Part shown: positions 21,437-30,503 of the stretch, one piece after another | Numbering within the stretch: position 1 is the stretch's first letter | How the letters are laid out: the number at the start of each line of letters is the position of its first letter | Source of the DNA: Amia ocellicauda | Lineage: Eukaryota; Chordata; Actinopteri; Amiiformes; Amiidae | Assembly (NCBI RefSeq): GCF_036373705.1 | Contig: NC_089852.1 | Coordinates: 32,377,707 to 32,441,706, forward strand | Direction: 5' to 3' | DNA: 64,000 bases | The notes under the pieces: generated by a model | The model's input: the letters and a program-made list of their open reading frames with translations, nothing else | The model's database searches: none | Told to the model about the DNA's origin: nothing | Program-made: the position numbers and the translations under genes

Positions 21437-21809
21437 TGTTTAAAGCATGCTGAAGACCTTCAAAAGTGTCAACACAATTGTTATTTACAACGTGGTTAGA
21501 GGCATACTCAGGAACGTTTTCTGTTGGAGCAGGACTAGTAATAAGTTGGGGTTGTTTTGTTAAATTGTTTGCGTTCGGAAGGGGTAGGTGTTCTAAGGAA
21601 TCAACCATTTGTAACAAGTCAGAATTTACAGAGGGATACAAGTCTATAGCACGCGCCGGTCGGTTGTTTATTTCACCCACCATTTCTAATAGCTCGGGGG
21701 TAATCGGTACATTTGCTAAGGCCTCAGGGTCGTTCGTATCAGTATCATTCTCTCTAGGTCTTTTGGACTCCTGCTCGTGAATGTCTGCATCATTGGTCCT
21801 TTCAGACAT
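21396..21809 (-). CDS. Acidic ORF at the 5' end of the polymerase gene
   Basis: Starts at ATG 21809 (MSERTNDADIHEQ) and is open to 21396. It is acidic, rich in Asn, Glu and Pro, and probably disordered. Its last codons overlap the beginning of the polymerase frame (21436) in another register. It is therefore either the polymerase N-terminus before a frameshift or a separate small protein. A TATA-like sequence lies just upstream. Confidence 0.5.
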   Translation of the reverse strand: MSERTNDADIHEQESKRPRENDTDTNDPEALANVPITPELLEMVGEINNRPARAIDLYPSVNSDLLQMVDSLEHLPLPNANNLTKQPQLITSPAPTENVPEYASNHVVNNNCVDTFEGLQHALNNVQQKGLWRRSEQ

Positions 21810-21827
21810 GTTCAATCCCCAATCCTG

Positions 21828-21837
21828 TTTATATAGC
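21828..21837 (-). promoter_or_regulatory. TATA-like box upstream of the leftward polymerase gene
   Basis: The minus strand reads GCTATATAAA about 20 bases before the ATG at 21809. The spacing is short for a TATA box with a normal leader, so use of this box would give a very short 5' UTR. Confidence 0.4.
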
Positions 21838-21897
21838 TTGCTAAGGCATTAATTAAGATTGTTTGACCCTCAATTACCTGTCTTTGGTTATTCAACA

Positions 21898-22474
21898 CTA
21901 TTCTTCTTCACTCGATACGACGCTGGCTGGTGATGCAGGCGGTCCAGGCGGTGTTTGGATATGCGTCGGGGAGTCCTGGCTCCTAACTTGCGGAGACACC
22001 CGGGCGGTGTCAACGGTTCCTATAAACAGAATTTAAATGTTTAAATACAATTCAAATATATTTAAAACATTTCAAATATTAGATTTCTTAAATATGTATG
22101 TAAATGTAGCATATTTTAATCTTTCTGAACGAGTGTACGGATATCTAAACACTTTGCAATTATATTTCTTGATTAATTGAATTATACTTACCATCAAAGT
22201 TTGAGTTTAGTCTCCGATCCGCATGGTAGTGGCCGGGCATCTTGATGTCTCTTTGTGTGATCTGGACCCGTGCAGACAGCGTGTTGACCAAATGGATTGA
22301 ATCTCCGCCGCAAACCCGCGTGAACGCGCTGATGACCACCGCAATTCCCGCAACCTTTCTGTTCACGCGCTTGAAAAAATGTCTTTGACAATCCGTAGGG
22401 TGGCGCTCGAGGATGAGTAATCGAAGTTTGTTCATGAAAATATCGGGCTTATTAGATTTATTTAACCTCAACAT
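21898..22474 (-). CDS. Two-exon histone-fold (H2B-like) protein candidate
   Basis: Exon 1 runs from ATG 22474 to 22192 and is followed by a consensus donor GTAAGT. A matching acceptor TTTATAG ends at 22020. Exon 2 (22019-21898) keeps the frame and ends SSEEE-TAG, giving 134 residues; unspliced, the frame would stop at 22160. The segment KVAGIAVVISAF...LSARVQITQRDIK (about residues 41-79) aligns without gaps to helix 2, loop 2 and the start of helix 3 of histone H2B, sharing the G-I pair and R-x2-IT-x-R-x-I, and an upstream ERHPTD resembles the VHPD at the end of H2B helix 1. The loop between helices 1 and 2 is about seven residues longer. The exon 2 tail is Pro-rich and acidic. Splicing and fold are inferred by eye; no second reading was confirmed by search. 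Confidence 0.5.
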
Positions 22475-23178
22475 CTTTAAATGTTCTGTAAATTATACGT
22501 ATCTATTGTATGTTGTAGATCATGTACAATGCTTGTTGTTGACATATGTTTAATAAAGTTTACTGTAGGTCTTTCCATTTATTTTGATAAATAATATATA
22601 TCCCTACATGCTTAAAACTATGTAAAGAATATAGTTATATAAGCAGTTGACCCTAAACATTATGACATCAACATTAAATACACATGTTTAAAATGAAATA
22701 AATAAAGCTGTCTTTTCTAGGTTTGTATACATCTCTTATTATATTTTATTAAATTTTAGAACCAAAATACCTCTTTAGACAAGGGGACTTTTTAAGTGGT
22801 CTCTCTCTCTTTCTCTCTCTCTACGCATGATTGATGTTACAGCCACCCCCCTACCACTACCACACGTGTTATCTTTTAACACATTGCGGCTGTATGTACC
22901 TGCAGATTCCTAAGTGTTTTGTCGTAACCATCATTAATTAATTAAATCGTTATCATGTTTTTATATCTTCATACAGCCTAATGGTTAAGAATAACGCTTA
23001 TATTTTGCTAGCCTTATAGTTACAGGTTTCCAACATCATTTTGGTTAGGATTCTTTATCACATTATTGTGTTAAGTTAAACTTTTTTTTTTTTTTAAATA
23101 CAAGCGACTAGAGAACGGCTCGTTCTCATCAGAATCTGAGCCCTTGAGATAAGCGTTCCAGCCTGCACTCGGTATATA
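22475..23178. other. AT-rich spacer right of the Maverick genes
   Basis: No coding signature. A (CT)n tract lies near 22800-22822. The Maverick right terminus probably falls here, but no inverted counterpart of the left side was recognised. Confidence 0.4.
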
Positions 23179-24399
23179 CACTCACCTAAAAGATTATTAG
23201 GAACACCATACTAATACTGTGTTTGACCCCCTTTCGCCTTCAGAACTGCCTTAATTCTACGTGGCATTGATTCAACAAGGTGCTGAAAGCATTCTTTAGA
23301 AATGTTGGCCCATATTGATAGGATAGCATCTTGCAGTTGATGGAGATTTGTGGGATGCACATCCAGGGCACGAAGCTCCCGTTCCACCACATCCCAAAGA
23401 TGCTCTATTGGGTTGAGATCTGGTGACTGTGGGGGCCAGTTTAGTACAGTGAACTCATTGTCATGTTCAAGAAACCAATTTGAAATGATTCGACCTTTGT
23501 GACATGGTGCATTATCCTGCTGGAAGTAGCCATCAGAGGATGGGTACATGGTGGTCATAAAGGGATGGACATGGTCAGAAACAATGCTCAGGTAGGTCGT
23601 GGCATTTAAACGATGCCCAATTGGCACTAAGGGGCCTAAAGTGTGCCAAGAAAACATCCCCCACACCATTACACCACCACCACCAGCCTGCACAGTGGTA
23701 ACAAGGCATGATGGATCCATGTTCTCATTCTGTTTACACCAAATTCTGACTCTACCATCTGAATGTCTCAACAGAAATCGAGACTCATCAGACCAGGCAA
23801 CATTTTTCCAGTCTTCAACTGTCCAATTTTGGTGAGCTTGTGCAAATTGTAGCCTCTTTTTCCTATTTGTAGTGGAGATGAGTGGTACCCGGTGGGGTCT
23901 TCTGCTGTTGTAGCCCATCCGCCTCAAGGTTGTACGTGTTGTGGCTTCACAAATGCTTTGCTGCATACCTCGGTTGTAACGAGTGGTTATTTCAGTCAAA
24001 GTTGCTCTTCTATCAGCTTGAATCAGTCGGCCCATTGTCCTCTGACCTCTAGCATCAACAAGGCATTTTCGCCCACAGGACTGCCGCATACTGGATGTTT
24101 TTCCCTTTTCACACCATTCTTTGTAAACCCTAGAAATGGTTGTGCGTGAAAATCCCAGTAACTGAGCAGATTGTGAAATACTCAGACCGGCCCGTCTGGC
24201 ACCAACAACCATGCCACGCTCAAAATTGCTTAAATCACCTTTCTTTCCCATTCAGACATTCAGTTTGGAGTTCAGGAGATTGTCTTGACCAGGACCACAC
24301 CCCTAAATGCATTGAAGCAACTGCCATGTGATTGGTTGGTTAGATAATTGCATTAATGAGAAATTGAACAGGTGTTCCTAATAATCCCTTAGGTGAGTG
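23179..24399 (-). mobile_element. Tc1-like DNA transposon (DD36E, Incomer-like), apparently complete
   Basis: Terminal inverted repeats of about 29 bp begin CACTCACCTA on the left and end TAGGTGAGTG on the right, differing only in a short internal block. Both ends are flanked by TA, the Tc1/mariner target duplication (23177-23178 and 24400-24401). A single uninterrupted transposase fills the 1.2-kb interior. Confidence 0.92.
23211..24251 (-). CDS. Tc1/mariner transposase, intact, DD36E spacing
   Basis: 346 codons, full length for the family. The N-terminus has paired helix-turn-helix DNA-binding regions (GLSISQSAQLLGFSRTTISRV is the first recognition helix region). The catalytic core shows the first Asp in WSDESRF, the second in FQQDNAPCH, and the Glu in SPDLNPIEHLWD. 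Thirty-six residues separate the second Asp and the Glu, rather than the 34 of classical Tc1, matching the DD36E (Incomer) group. A GGGGVMVWG block is present. No stops or shifts are seen, so it could encode an active cut-and-paste enzyme. Confidence 0.93.
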   Translation of the reverse strand: MGKKGDLSNFERGMVVGARRAGLSISQSAQLLGFSRTTISRVYKEWCEKGKTSSMRQSCGRKCLVDARGQRTMGRLIQADRRATLTEITTRYNRGMQQSICEATTRTTLRRMGYNSRRPHRVPLISTTNRKKRLQFAQAHQNWTVEDWKNVAWSDESRFLLRHSDGRVRIWCKQNENMDPSCLVTTVQAGGGGVMVWGMFSWHTLGPLVPIGHRLNATTYLSIVSDHVHPFMTTMYPSSDGYFQQDNAPCHKGRIISNWFLEHDNEFTVLNWPPQSPDLNPIEHLWDVVERELRALDVHPTNLHQLQDAILSIWANISKECFQHLVESMPRRIKAVLKAKGGQTQY

Positions 24400-24542
24400 T
24401 ATATATATATCAAAAACTTTTATTTTTCTTATTTTTTAATTTACTAAAACGAATCATAAAACACTATAACCTAAAATAAATATAAAACTTTTATTTTCTT
24501 ATTCTCTTTTTATTTACTAAAACAGTATCATAAAACAATTTA

Positions 24543-24544
<2 letters not shown>

Positions 24545-24611
<67 letters not shown>
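24545..24611. repeat. (AT)n microsatellite
   Basis: About 65 bases of alternating TA in the AT-rich region right of the Tc1-like element. Confidence 0.95.
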
Positions 24612-24615
<4 letters not shown>

Positions 24616-24647
24616 TTATAAAACTTTGTTTCTAACTTACTTACTGA

Positions 24648-24962
24648 TGTCATGATTTCCTAGCCATTACCCTCTATCCCCACTAGAGGTCGCCAATGTT
24701 CCCTTGCCTTTTCCTTCTCCCTTCACTGCTTTCCTTTGTCAATCTTTCAGTTAACATTCCTCCACACCCTTGTGCACTTCTGTTCCTTTCCTCTGATCTC
24801 ATTGGTCCTACACCTGCCTTCCCAGTATTTTGCTTCCCTTTATAAACCACTCACTGCCCTCACTCAGGGCAAAGTGTCATCAGTTCAACCTGTGTCACCA
24901 AGCCTTGCTCCTTGCTCCTTGCTCCCAGCCTCTCCTCTCTCTTGCATTCTCGCTCCCAGTCC

Positions 24963-25025
<63 letters not shown>

Positions 25026-25203
25026 CTTGCTCTTGCGCCCTGTCCTAGTCCTGTCTCTCTCTCGGCCTCCATGATCTAGACCATAGCCTGTGACCTCGAC
25101 CACGTCCTTGATTAGTCCTTGTGTCCTGTCTGCCAACTCTACGAGCGCTGCACCTGGGTCCTTACTCCTTTGCCCTGCGGTCCTCCCCAGAGAGACTGTG
25201 ACA
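24648..25203 (+). mobile_element. Solo LTR with 5-bp target duplication
   Basis: The segment begins TGTCATGATTT and ends ACTGTGACA (TG...CA) and is flanked on both sides by ACTGA (24643-24647 and 25204-25208). A TATA-like TTTATAAAC lies near 24840. A (CT)n tract occupies about 24965-25020. No internal region or second LTR is present, so it is the product of LTR-LTR recombination. ORFs across it are low complexity. Confidence 0.8.
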
Positions 25204-25419
25204 ACTGACTTATATCACTGAAAATAGAATGTATATGTATTTACATGATAAATAAATGTATCGTTATCATTAAAACACATTTCAACTTGTCATCTGATAC
25301 CTCATCCTCCCGCTGTTATTGTGAAAATGGTGTGGTCGAAACACTTGGTCAATCAGATGTGCGGAACACACACGATGTGCATTGTGAAGCTAATGTAAAG
25401 TTTGAACTTAGTAGCGAGT

Positions 25420-26692
25420 CAAAATGCCTCACCAAAGGCAAAAATCAGGGGCTCAAAAAAGAAAAGCCAGGGGACAGAGAGGAAAAGTAAATGAAAGAAG
25501 TAGAGAGGCAATGGCCAAATTTCTTGCCAAGCATGAAGCACCAGGTATGACAGGCGAAGCTGAACATGGCAAAAGTGAGGAGCTAGGTAGAGTAGCAAAT
25601 AAAACTTCAGCTAGCTAGCTTAACCTTTAAGTAACGTTAGTATGTTCACTAGATAAGAAAAAAAAAACACTGCTTCACTGCCCTTATAAGTAGGGATGGG
25701 TACCAAAACCCGGTATTAAATGGGCCCCAGTGCTAAATTATTAAAGACTGTAGTATTGATAAGCTCCGACATTACGGTTCTTTTTAACATTTTGGTATAA
25801 TTTTTAAACATGCAGCTGCAGCCTCTCCTCTGCTCTGTGTTGGGGCTGAGCTCCACATACACACAGACTAGGGTGACCAGATCCCAACAAACCAAATGTG
25901 GGACAAAGAGTATGTTTGTGTGGGACAATGTTGGACACGTTACCAATGCTGAGAAGTAGTCTAAAATTTTAATATGACGTCTATCTAATTTCAAAAATAA
26001 ACAACGCAATTTTCCCCGGTGCTATGTAGGCAGCAAAGACGGTGAAAGGCCCACCTGCACTTGACCCACGTGTCCACAGTTTGATTGACATCAAACACAG
26101 CCCTGTGATGACAGCCTTCCTTGCTTTCTTCACTGCCATTGGATAAAATTATTTTATTGACATTTTAAATTTGTTTCCAGTGAGATGTTATTGAGTTTAT
26201 ATAGTGACTTTGCTGTTGTAAACATTACTGTTGCTGCTCTAGAAACAACATTCTTTAAAAAAATAATATATCAAGACATCTTGTCAGGAATTGGTGAGAA
26301 AATACTCAAAGCATGTGACAGATGCGCTGGAGGGTCAAGTGCACCACATCAAAAAAATCTACACCGCAACTTTTAACAAAGATCTGAGCCCATTGCAACT
26401 ACTCAGAGAAATACACAGGTTCCGGCTCCAAAGTATCTATGGAGACCTGTGCATACTCCTGCACATCTTCCTCACATTCCCGGTGACCGTGGCTGGAGGT
26501 GAGCGCGCATTCAGCAAAATAAAACTAATTAAAAACTATTTGCGTTCCACGATGAGCCCGGAAAGGCTCAATGGACATGCCATCCTCTCCATTGAGAGAA
26601 AACTGGTCCAAAGACTGGACTTCAAGGACATTATCAAAGACTGCTGCAAGAAAAGTCAGCCGACTTGCATTTTGGACCTAAACGGTGAGTGA
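25420..26692 (+). pseudogene. hAT-type transposase remnant
   Basis: Two pieces remain. The N-terminal piece (25424-25618) begins MPHQRQKSGAQKRKARGQR, resembling the start of vertebrate hAT/ZMYM-like transposases. The C-terminal piece (26291-26692) has the hAT dimerisation motif: FLTFPVTVAGGERAFSKIKL followed by LRSTMSPERLNGHAILSIER. The catalytic middle is gone and replaced by unrelated repeat sequence at about 25690-26180. Function is lost. Confidence 0.75.
25684..26050. repeat. Insertion between the two hAT pieces
   Basis: Begins with TAGGGATGGGTACCAAAACCCGGTATT, a sequence like the ends of non-autonomous hAT elements, and includes CTAGGGTGACCAGATCCC near 25868, which looks like the start of a second such repeat. 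Exact borders are unclear. Confidence 0.4.
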
Positions 26693-26699
26693 GTAACAC

Positions 26700-27453
26700 A
26701 AGGATGGGTGGGTTGTGGTGGACGGTGCTGGAGTGGGTGTGGATGAGGGCAGTGCCACGGGAAGTAGGGGTTGCTGGGCGTTTTTAACCAAAAATAAATA
26801 AATACAATACAAATTATTAAGAGTAAGACAATGTTTTTTATTAGAACATTCATTTTTTCCTATCCAGTTTGGCAATGAGCACCATGGACAGCATACAAGC
26901 ACTCAGCATAGTCAAAGTCTGTCGCACCCCCCCTTCCCGTGGATGAGGGGACCCAATTTGGAAAATGTTGTCTACCTATCCATAAATCCTGACGGCAGCC
27001 CTGCTGATATGTGAACTGTTTGATGAAATGGATTAAAATCTAAATTCATGACACTTATGTTTTGTTTCAGAAAGTTATCAGGATAGTTTGTTTTCAAGTT
27101 GTGCAGAACTAATATACCCTGATTAGTGTACTTGCAATTTAGTTATATACACTAATGTATGGTTGTGTGTTTGGGTTCTCATACTGGTATAACTGTTGTG
27201 GTTACATATATGTTCAATTAAAGAGAGCACTAACTAAAGAAGAGGGATGTAGAACATTAGCTTATGCATGTTCTTAAGTAGTGTGTATTAAAGAGGTCAG
27301 CGTAGAACATATAGTGAGAAGTAGGAGTGGTTTTGATCCCTGGAAGTAAGTGCAATCAATAGTGATAAGGTTATTGTAAGTTCCCTGGCAATGCTAAATA
27401 AATACCTACCCATTGAACCCTAAATGAAGCCTTGCCACTTGTCATTCAACAAG
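26700..27453. other. Intergenic, no feature recognised
   Basis: Probably the hAT 3' side followed by unique AT-rich sequence up to the OR unit. No coding or terminal-repeat signal is seen. Confidence 0.4.
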
Positions 27454-27566
27454 GAGTTAAATTAATTTCTTCAGGCAAGTCTTCAAGAAAAAGTCCCCAC
27501 AGGCAGTGGAAAGAACTGTTTTATTACAGAAAAAATTCAGGGGCTACTCTGAGCCCAACAGCTAAC

Positions 27567-27900
27567 TTAAACACATCTTTTCAGACAGTACTTGTAATTT
27601 AGTCCTTTACTCTCCTGTAAGATAGCACTTTGTAATGTTTTATCATACTTCTTGCATTGCATTCCCTTTGCCCTTGACTGTGACCTAACATCTTGTCTGC
27701 ACTCAGCTTTTACAATCCAGGATGTAAGAACTCATATTGTATTCACTTGGAATTGGAATTTGTAAAATGTATTATGCTTTAATTTTCACTGTATTATGTA
27801 CATTTGAATTTGTAATGTTTTAACTGTATTTGTACACTTTGTATTGTGCTTGTATTTTGTAAGTCACCCTGGATAAAGGCATTTGCCTAGAAATAAACAG
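27567..27900 (+). mobile_element. L2 3' tail in unit A
   Basis: Runs from AACACATCTTTTCAGACAGT to CACCCTGGATAAAGGCATTTGCC and AATAAA. Homologous tails sit at 45450-45800 and 53440-53788 in units B and C. Confidence 0.75.
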
Positions 27901-27904
27901 TAAT

Positions 27905-28200
27905 GATAATCAAGTCCCAACAGCCCTTGAGGAAATGGGCGCATCTTAATAAGGCTGGGCGGCGCTGCCTTTCCATCTCCGTTACACAGACCCTCTCTCA
28001 GGGCCAACCATCCCAGCTGCCTCAAACAGTTTGGCCAGGCTGCAATCAAAGTCCGGGCAGTGAGCAACAGGTCCCTCACCTCTTTCTCCCATGGGGGAAG
28101 CAATATCCGTTGTCCCAGAGTCCTCAGGGCCACTCTCTGCTGGCGGGGCAGAGGTCTGGTGTGCTTGGTAGGGGGCCAGGTGATCACAATGCAGGACCAC
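27905..28200 (-). pseudogene. Ty3/gypsy pol 3' end fragment, antisense (unit A)
   Basis: The minus strand reads VLHCDHLAPYQAHQTSAPP, the usual C-terminal end of a gypsy integrase, then reaches a purine-rich tract and TGTAACGG, which looks like the start of a 3' LTR. Copies occur in units B (45805-46150), C (53793-54138) and D (60600-60910). Confidence 0.65.
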
Positions 28201-28578
28201 TAAAACCAGTTCTTTCCACTGCTTTCTCTATCTTTATAAAGGTGGGATATAAGTGCATGTAGGAAAAAATAAAGAGCATGTTGCCTTTATTCAGTGTCTG
28301 ACTCCTTGCTTGAACCCAGTAGGGTTTTGCAGTACCAACATTTTTACGATACTATAAATGGAATGTGAAAGCAAAATATAACTGTTAAAGAACTTTAAAT
28401 GTGGTACAATGGACCTCAGCTGTCAGATATGCTCATTCACATCAAGTGAAAAACATTCTCCTGTATTGTGCAAAGTCCAGTCTCAGATATATTTTCTCTC
28501 TCTAATCCTATTCATGCTGTGTATATTTCATGAACATTCATTTGCATTTGATTATAATTAAATTGGCATAAATGTATT

Positions 28579-29419
28579 TGTTGGGGTAAAATTGCCCCCT
28601 ATGTATTGTATATACCCACTGTAAAATACTCTGCATGTTGGGAGAACAGAGTACAAGGATTTTTATATAACATATTCATATACTAACTGTTGGGGATAAT
28701 TAAGTTTGGTAGGCATACTGATTATTTAACCTACTGTAACCATGTAACTCATTGTATTGTATTCTTATTGTAGGATTAGCCTTTAACAGAAGTTGCAGAG
28801 TTAACATTGTCATATCTCACTGGAAACGTTGCCGTGGCAAGGGGGGCTGAAATTTGTCATTATTGCAGAAATAACATAAATAACATAAATAGCATAACTA
28901 TTTCTGTGAAAGTCTAGACACTTGAACTCACGGCCATCCCCTCACCTCTATTTTGGAAATGTCAAACCACAATCTCCCTATATTTATATTATATTTTGAG
29001 GAACAGCTCAGAGCTGACAACATAAACAATATACATGCTGCTCTTCAGACAAACCAGAAATAAGATAGAGTGCCCCATCATCTACTGCTAGGCAAACCGT
29101 GCAGACATTTCAACCGAAACTCTCGAGTGTGTTAGGAGTTATGATATCGGACACATTCCATGTCTGCCTAGCAACTAAATCTGTAATATGTCCTGCCTTG
29201 AAATGGACTTATGACATGTATAAAACTGTGTACTGTGGCAGAAATAAACTGAAGACAAACGATCTGGCATTGTGTCGGTGACTTTTTTCTTCCCGAGCTC
29301 GTCTCCTGCGGAGGATCCACCATCCCGTACTGACGGCGCTGGGTTATCCTAGTCCAGGGGTTATCCTAGTCCAGGGAACCTGAAGGGTTTACTTCTTGTG
29401 AAGTGGTTGTACCTTAACA
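28579..29419 (+). mobile_element. Solo LTR of the retrovirus family seen at 61641
   Basis: Begins TGTTGGGGTAAAATTGCC and ends CCTTAACA, flanked by GTATT on both sides (28574-28578, 29420-29424). Units B and D lack the insertion and keep one GTATT-like target. GTATAAAACTG near 29218 is a TATA box and AATAAA near 29246 a polyadenylation signal. The first 330 bases match the LTR starts at 61641 and 63902. Confidence 0.9.
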
Positions 29420-30214
29420 GTATTACTTTATATGTAAATAGAAAAAATATAAATCATGTTTCTCATGTATATTGCTGTTAGAATAAAAACCCTAAATAAA
29501 ATAAGACAAAACAATTAACAAAAACAAACAAAAAAAATAGTTGCTTAACCTCATTAATTGGAGTGCTGTACCAGATATTGTTCATTAGAAGTGAAAATAG
29601 TCCTGCGATTAATTGGATAATATCTGGATATCCCTGGTGATTCATTACCCAGCCTTAGCAACAGAAAAATAGTTTTACATAGTATTACATGCTACTAGAG
29701 GTGTTTATTTCATATCATTCAGTCACTGTGGTAAATATATCCTCCTGGGTCCTGATTCACACTATATCTTACATCAGCTTGTTGGAGAGCACAGAACTGT
29801 CTTCGTCTATTCATCGGACAGGAGCATCTCACTGTACAGAGGAGCAGGTACCATCACATGACTTGACTCTCCTTGAATTATGAGTTTTATGGGGATTGTA
29901 TGTTTCCTTGCATGTCAGTTATGGGTGTGTGGATCTATATGTATATCAAGAGTTTAGCTTATGGTGTCATTGCTGGCTTTATATGAAAATCTCATTCTAT
30001 TCTGGTCATATTTAAAGGTTTCACTCAGGTGCTCATAGACTAGACATAAGTTTAGCCATGTAGGAACCTCAATGTCATCCCTTACAGGGCATGCTTATAC
30101 TGCTTGTTCTTTATTCTCTTCCTATTTCAGTAAAGTTAAACTGAAGCAACTGATGAGGCTGGTGGACTAACTGTATAAGCTGGAGCATTCAGTTCATGAC
30201 ATTGATTATACAAT

Positions 30215-30257
30215 TGTACACACACACACACATACACACACACACACACACACACAT
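30215..30257. repeat. (CA)n microsatellite
   Basis: CACACA repeats with one TA interruption. Unit B and C keep a much shorter CA tract at the matching place. Confidence 0.9.
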
Positions 30258-30416
30258 ATGTCAGTTAGGATGCCAAACTGCTGCTAACAGTTACTAGAAA
30301 TAGTTTTTATGTAGTCTAACTACCTGTTTACTAGAATTATTGATCAAATATATGTAATATACTTGTAATATGCATGTAACTTCAGGAGGTGAGCAAAAGA
30401 AATTAGGGTGTTACAC

Positions 30417-30417
<1 letters not shown>

Positions 30418-30492
<75 letters not shown>

Positions 30493-30503
30493 TTTATTTA
30501 TTA
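30418..30503. repeat. (TTA)n and (TTTA)n tract at the L2 3' end
   Basis: The tract is the simple-repeat tail of the antisense L2 that follows it. Confidence 0.9.

Larger units (their letters stand above)
10690..22474. mobile_element. Maverick/Polinton (adintovirus-like) element, degraded
   Basis: Gene content identifies the class: protein-primed-type DNA polymerase B, retroviral-type integrase with chromodomain, FtsK/HerA-type packaging ATPase, adenain-like protease, single jelly-roll penton, double jelly-roll major capsid protein and pX-like core protein all occur in one 12-kb block. Capsid and integration genes run rightward, replication and packaging genes leftward, converging near 17.1 kb. 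Terminal inverted repeats and the 6-bp target duplication expected of the class were not found, so the stated limits are those of the genes. Integrase, major capsid protein, polymerase, ATPase and the small basic protein are broken, so this is a fossil copy. Confidence 0.9.

Noticed and set aside
21197..21780. Plus-strand ORFs of about 100 codons
   Set aside because: Antisense to the polymerase N-terminal region.
10195..22500. Terminal inverted repeats of the Maverick
   Set aside because: Reading both flanks by eye gave no convincing inverted match, so none is annotated.
24736..25136. Overlapping ORFs of 70-112 codons on both strands
   Set aside because: They read through a (CT)n tract inside a solo LTR and are low complexity.
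27980..28262. Possible host zinc-finger or mammalian-like gene fragment on the plus strand
   Set aside because: The opposite strand gives a clear gypsy integrase tail; plus frames lack motifs.
30418..30503. Possible CRISPR-like or satellite array
   Set aside because: Simple (TTA)n/(TTTA)n tail of an L2, no spacers.
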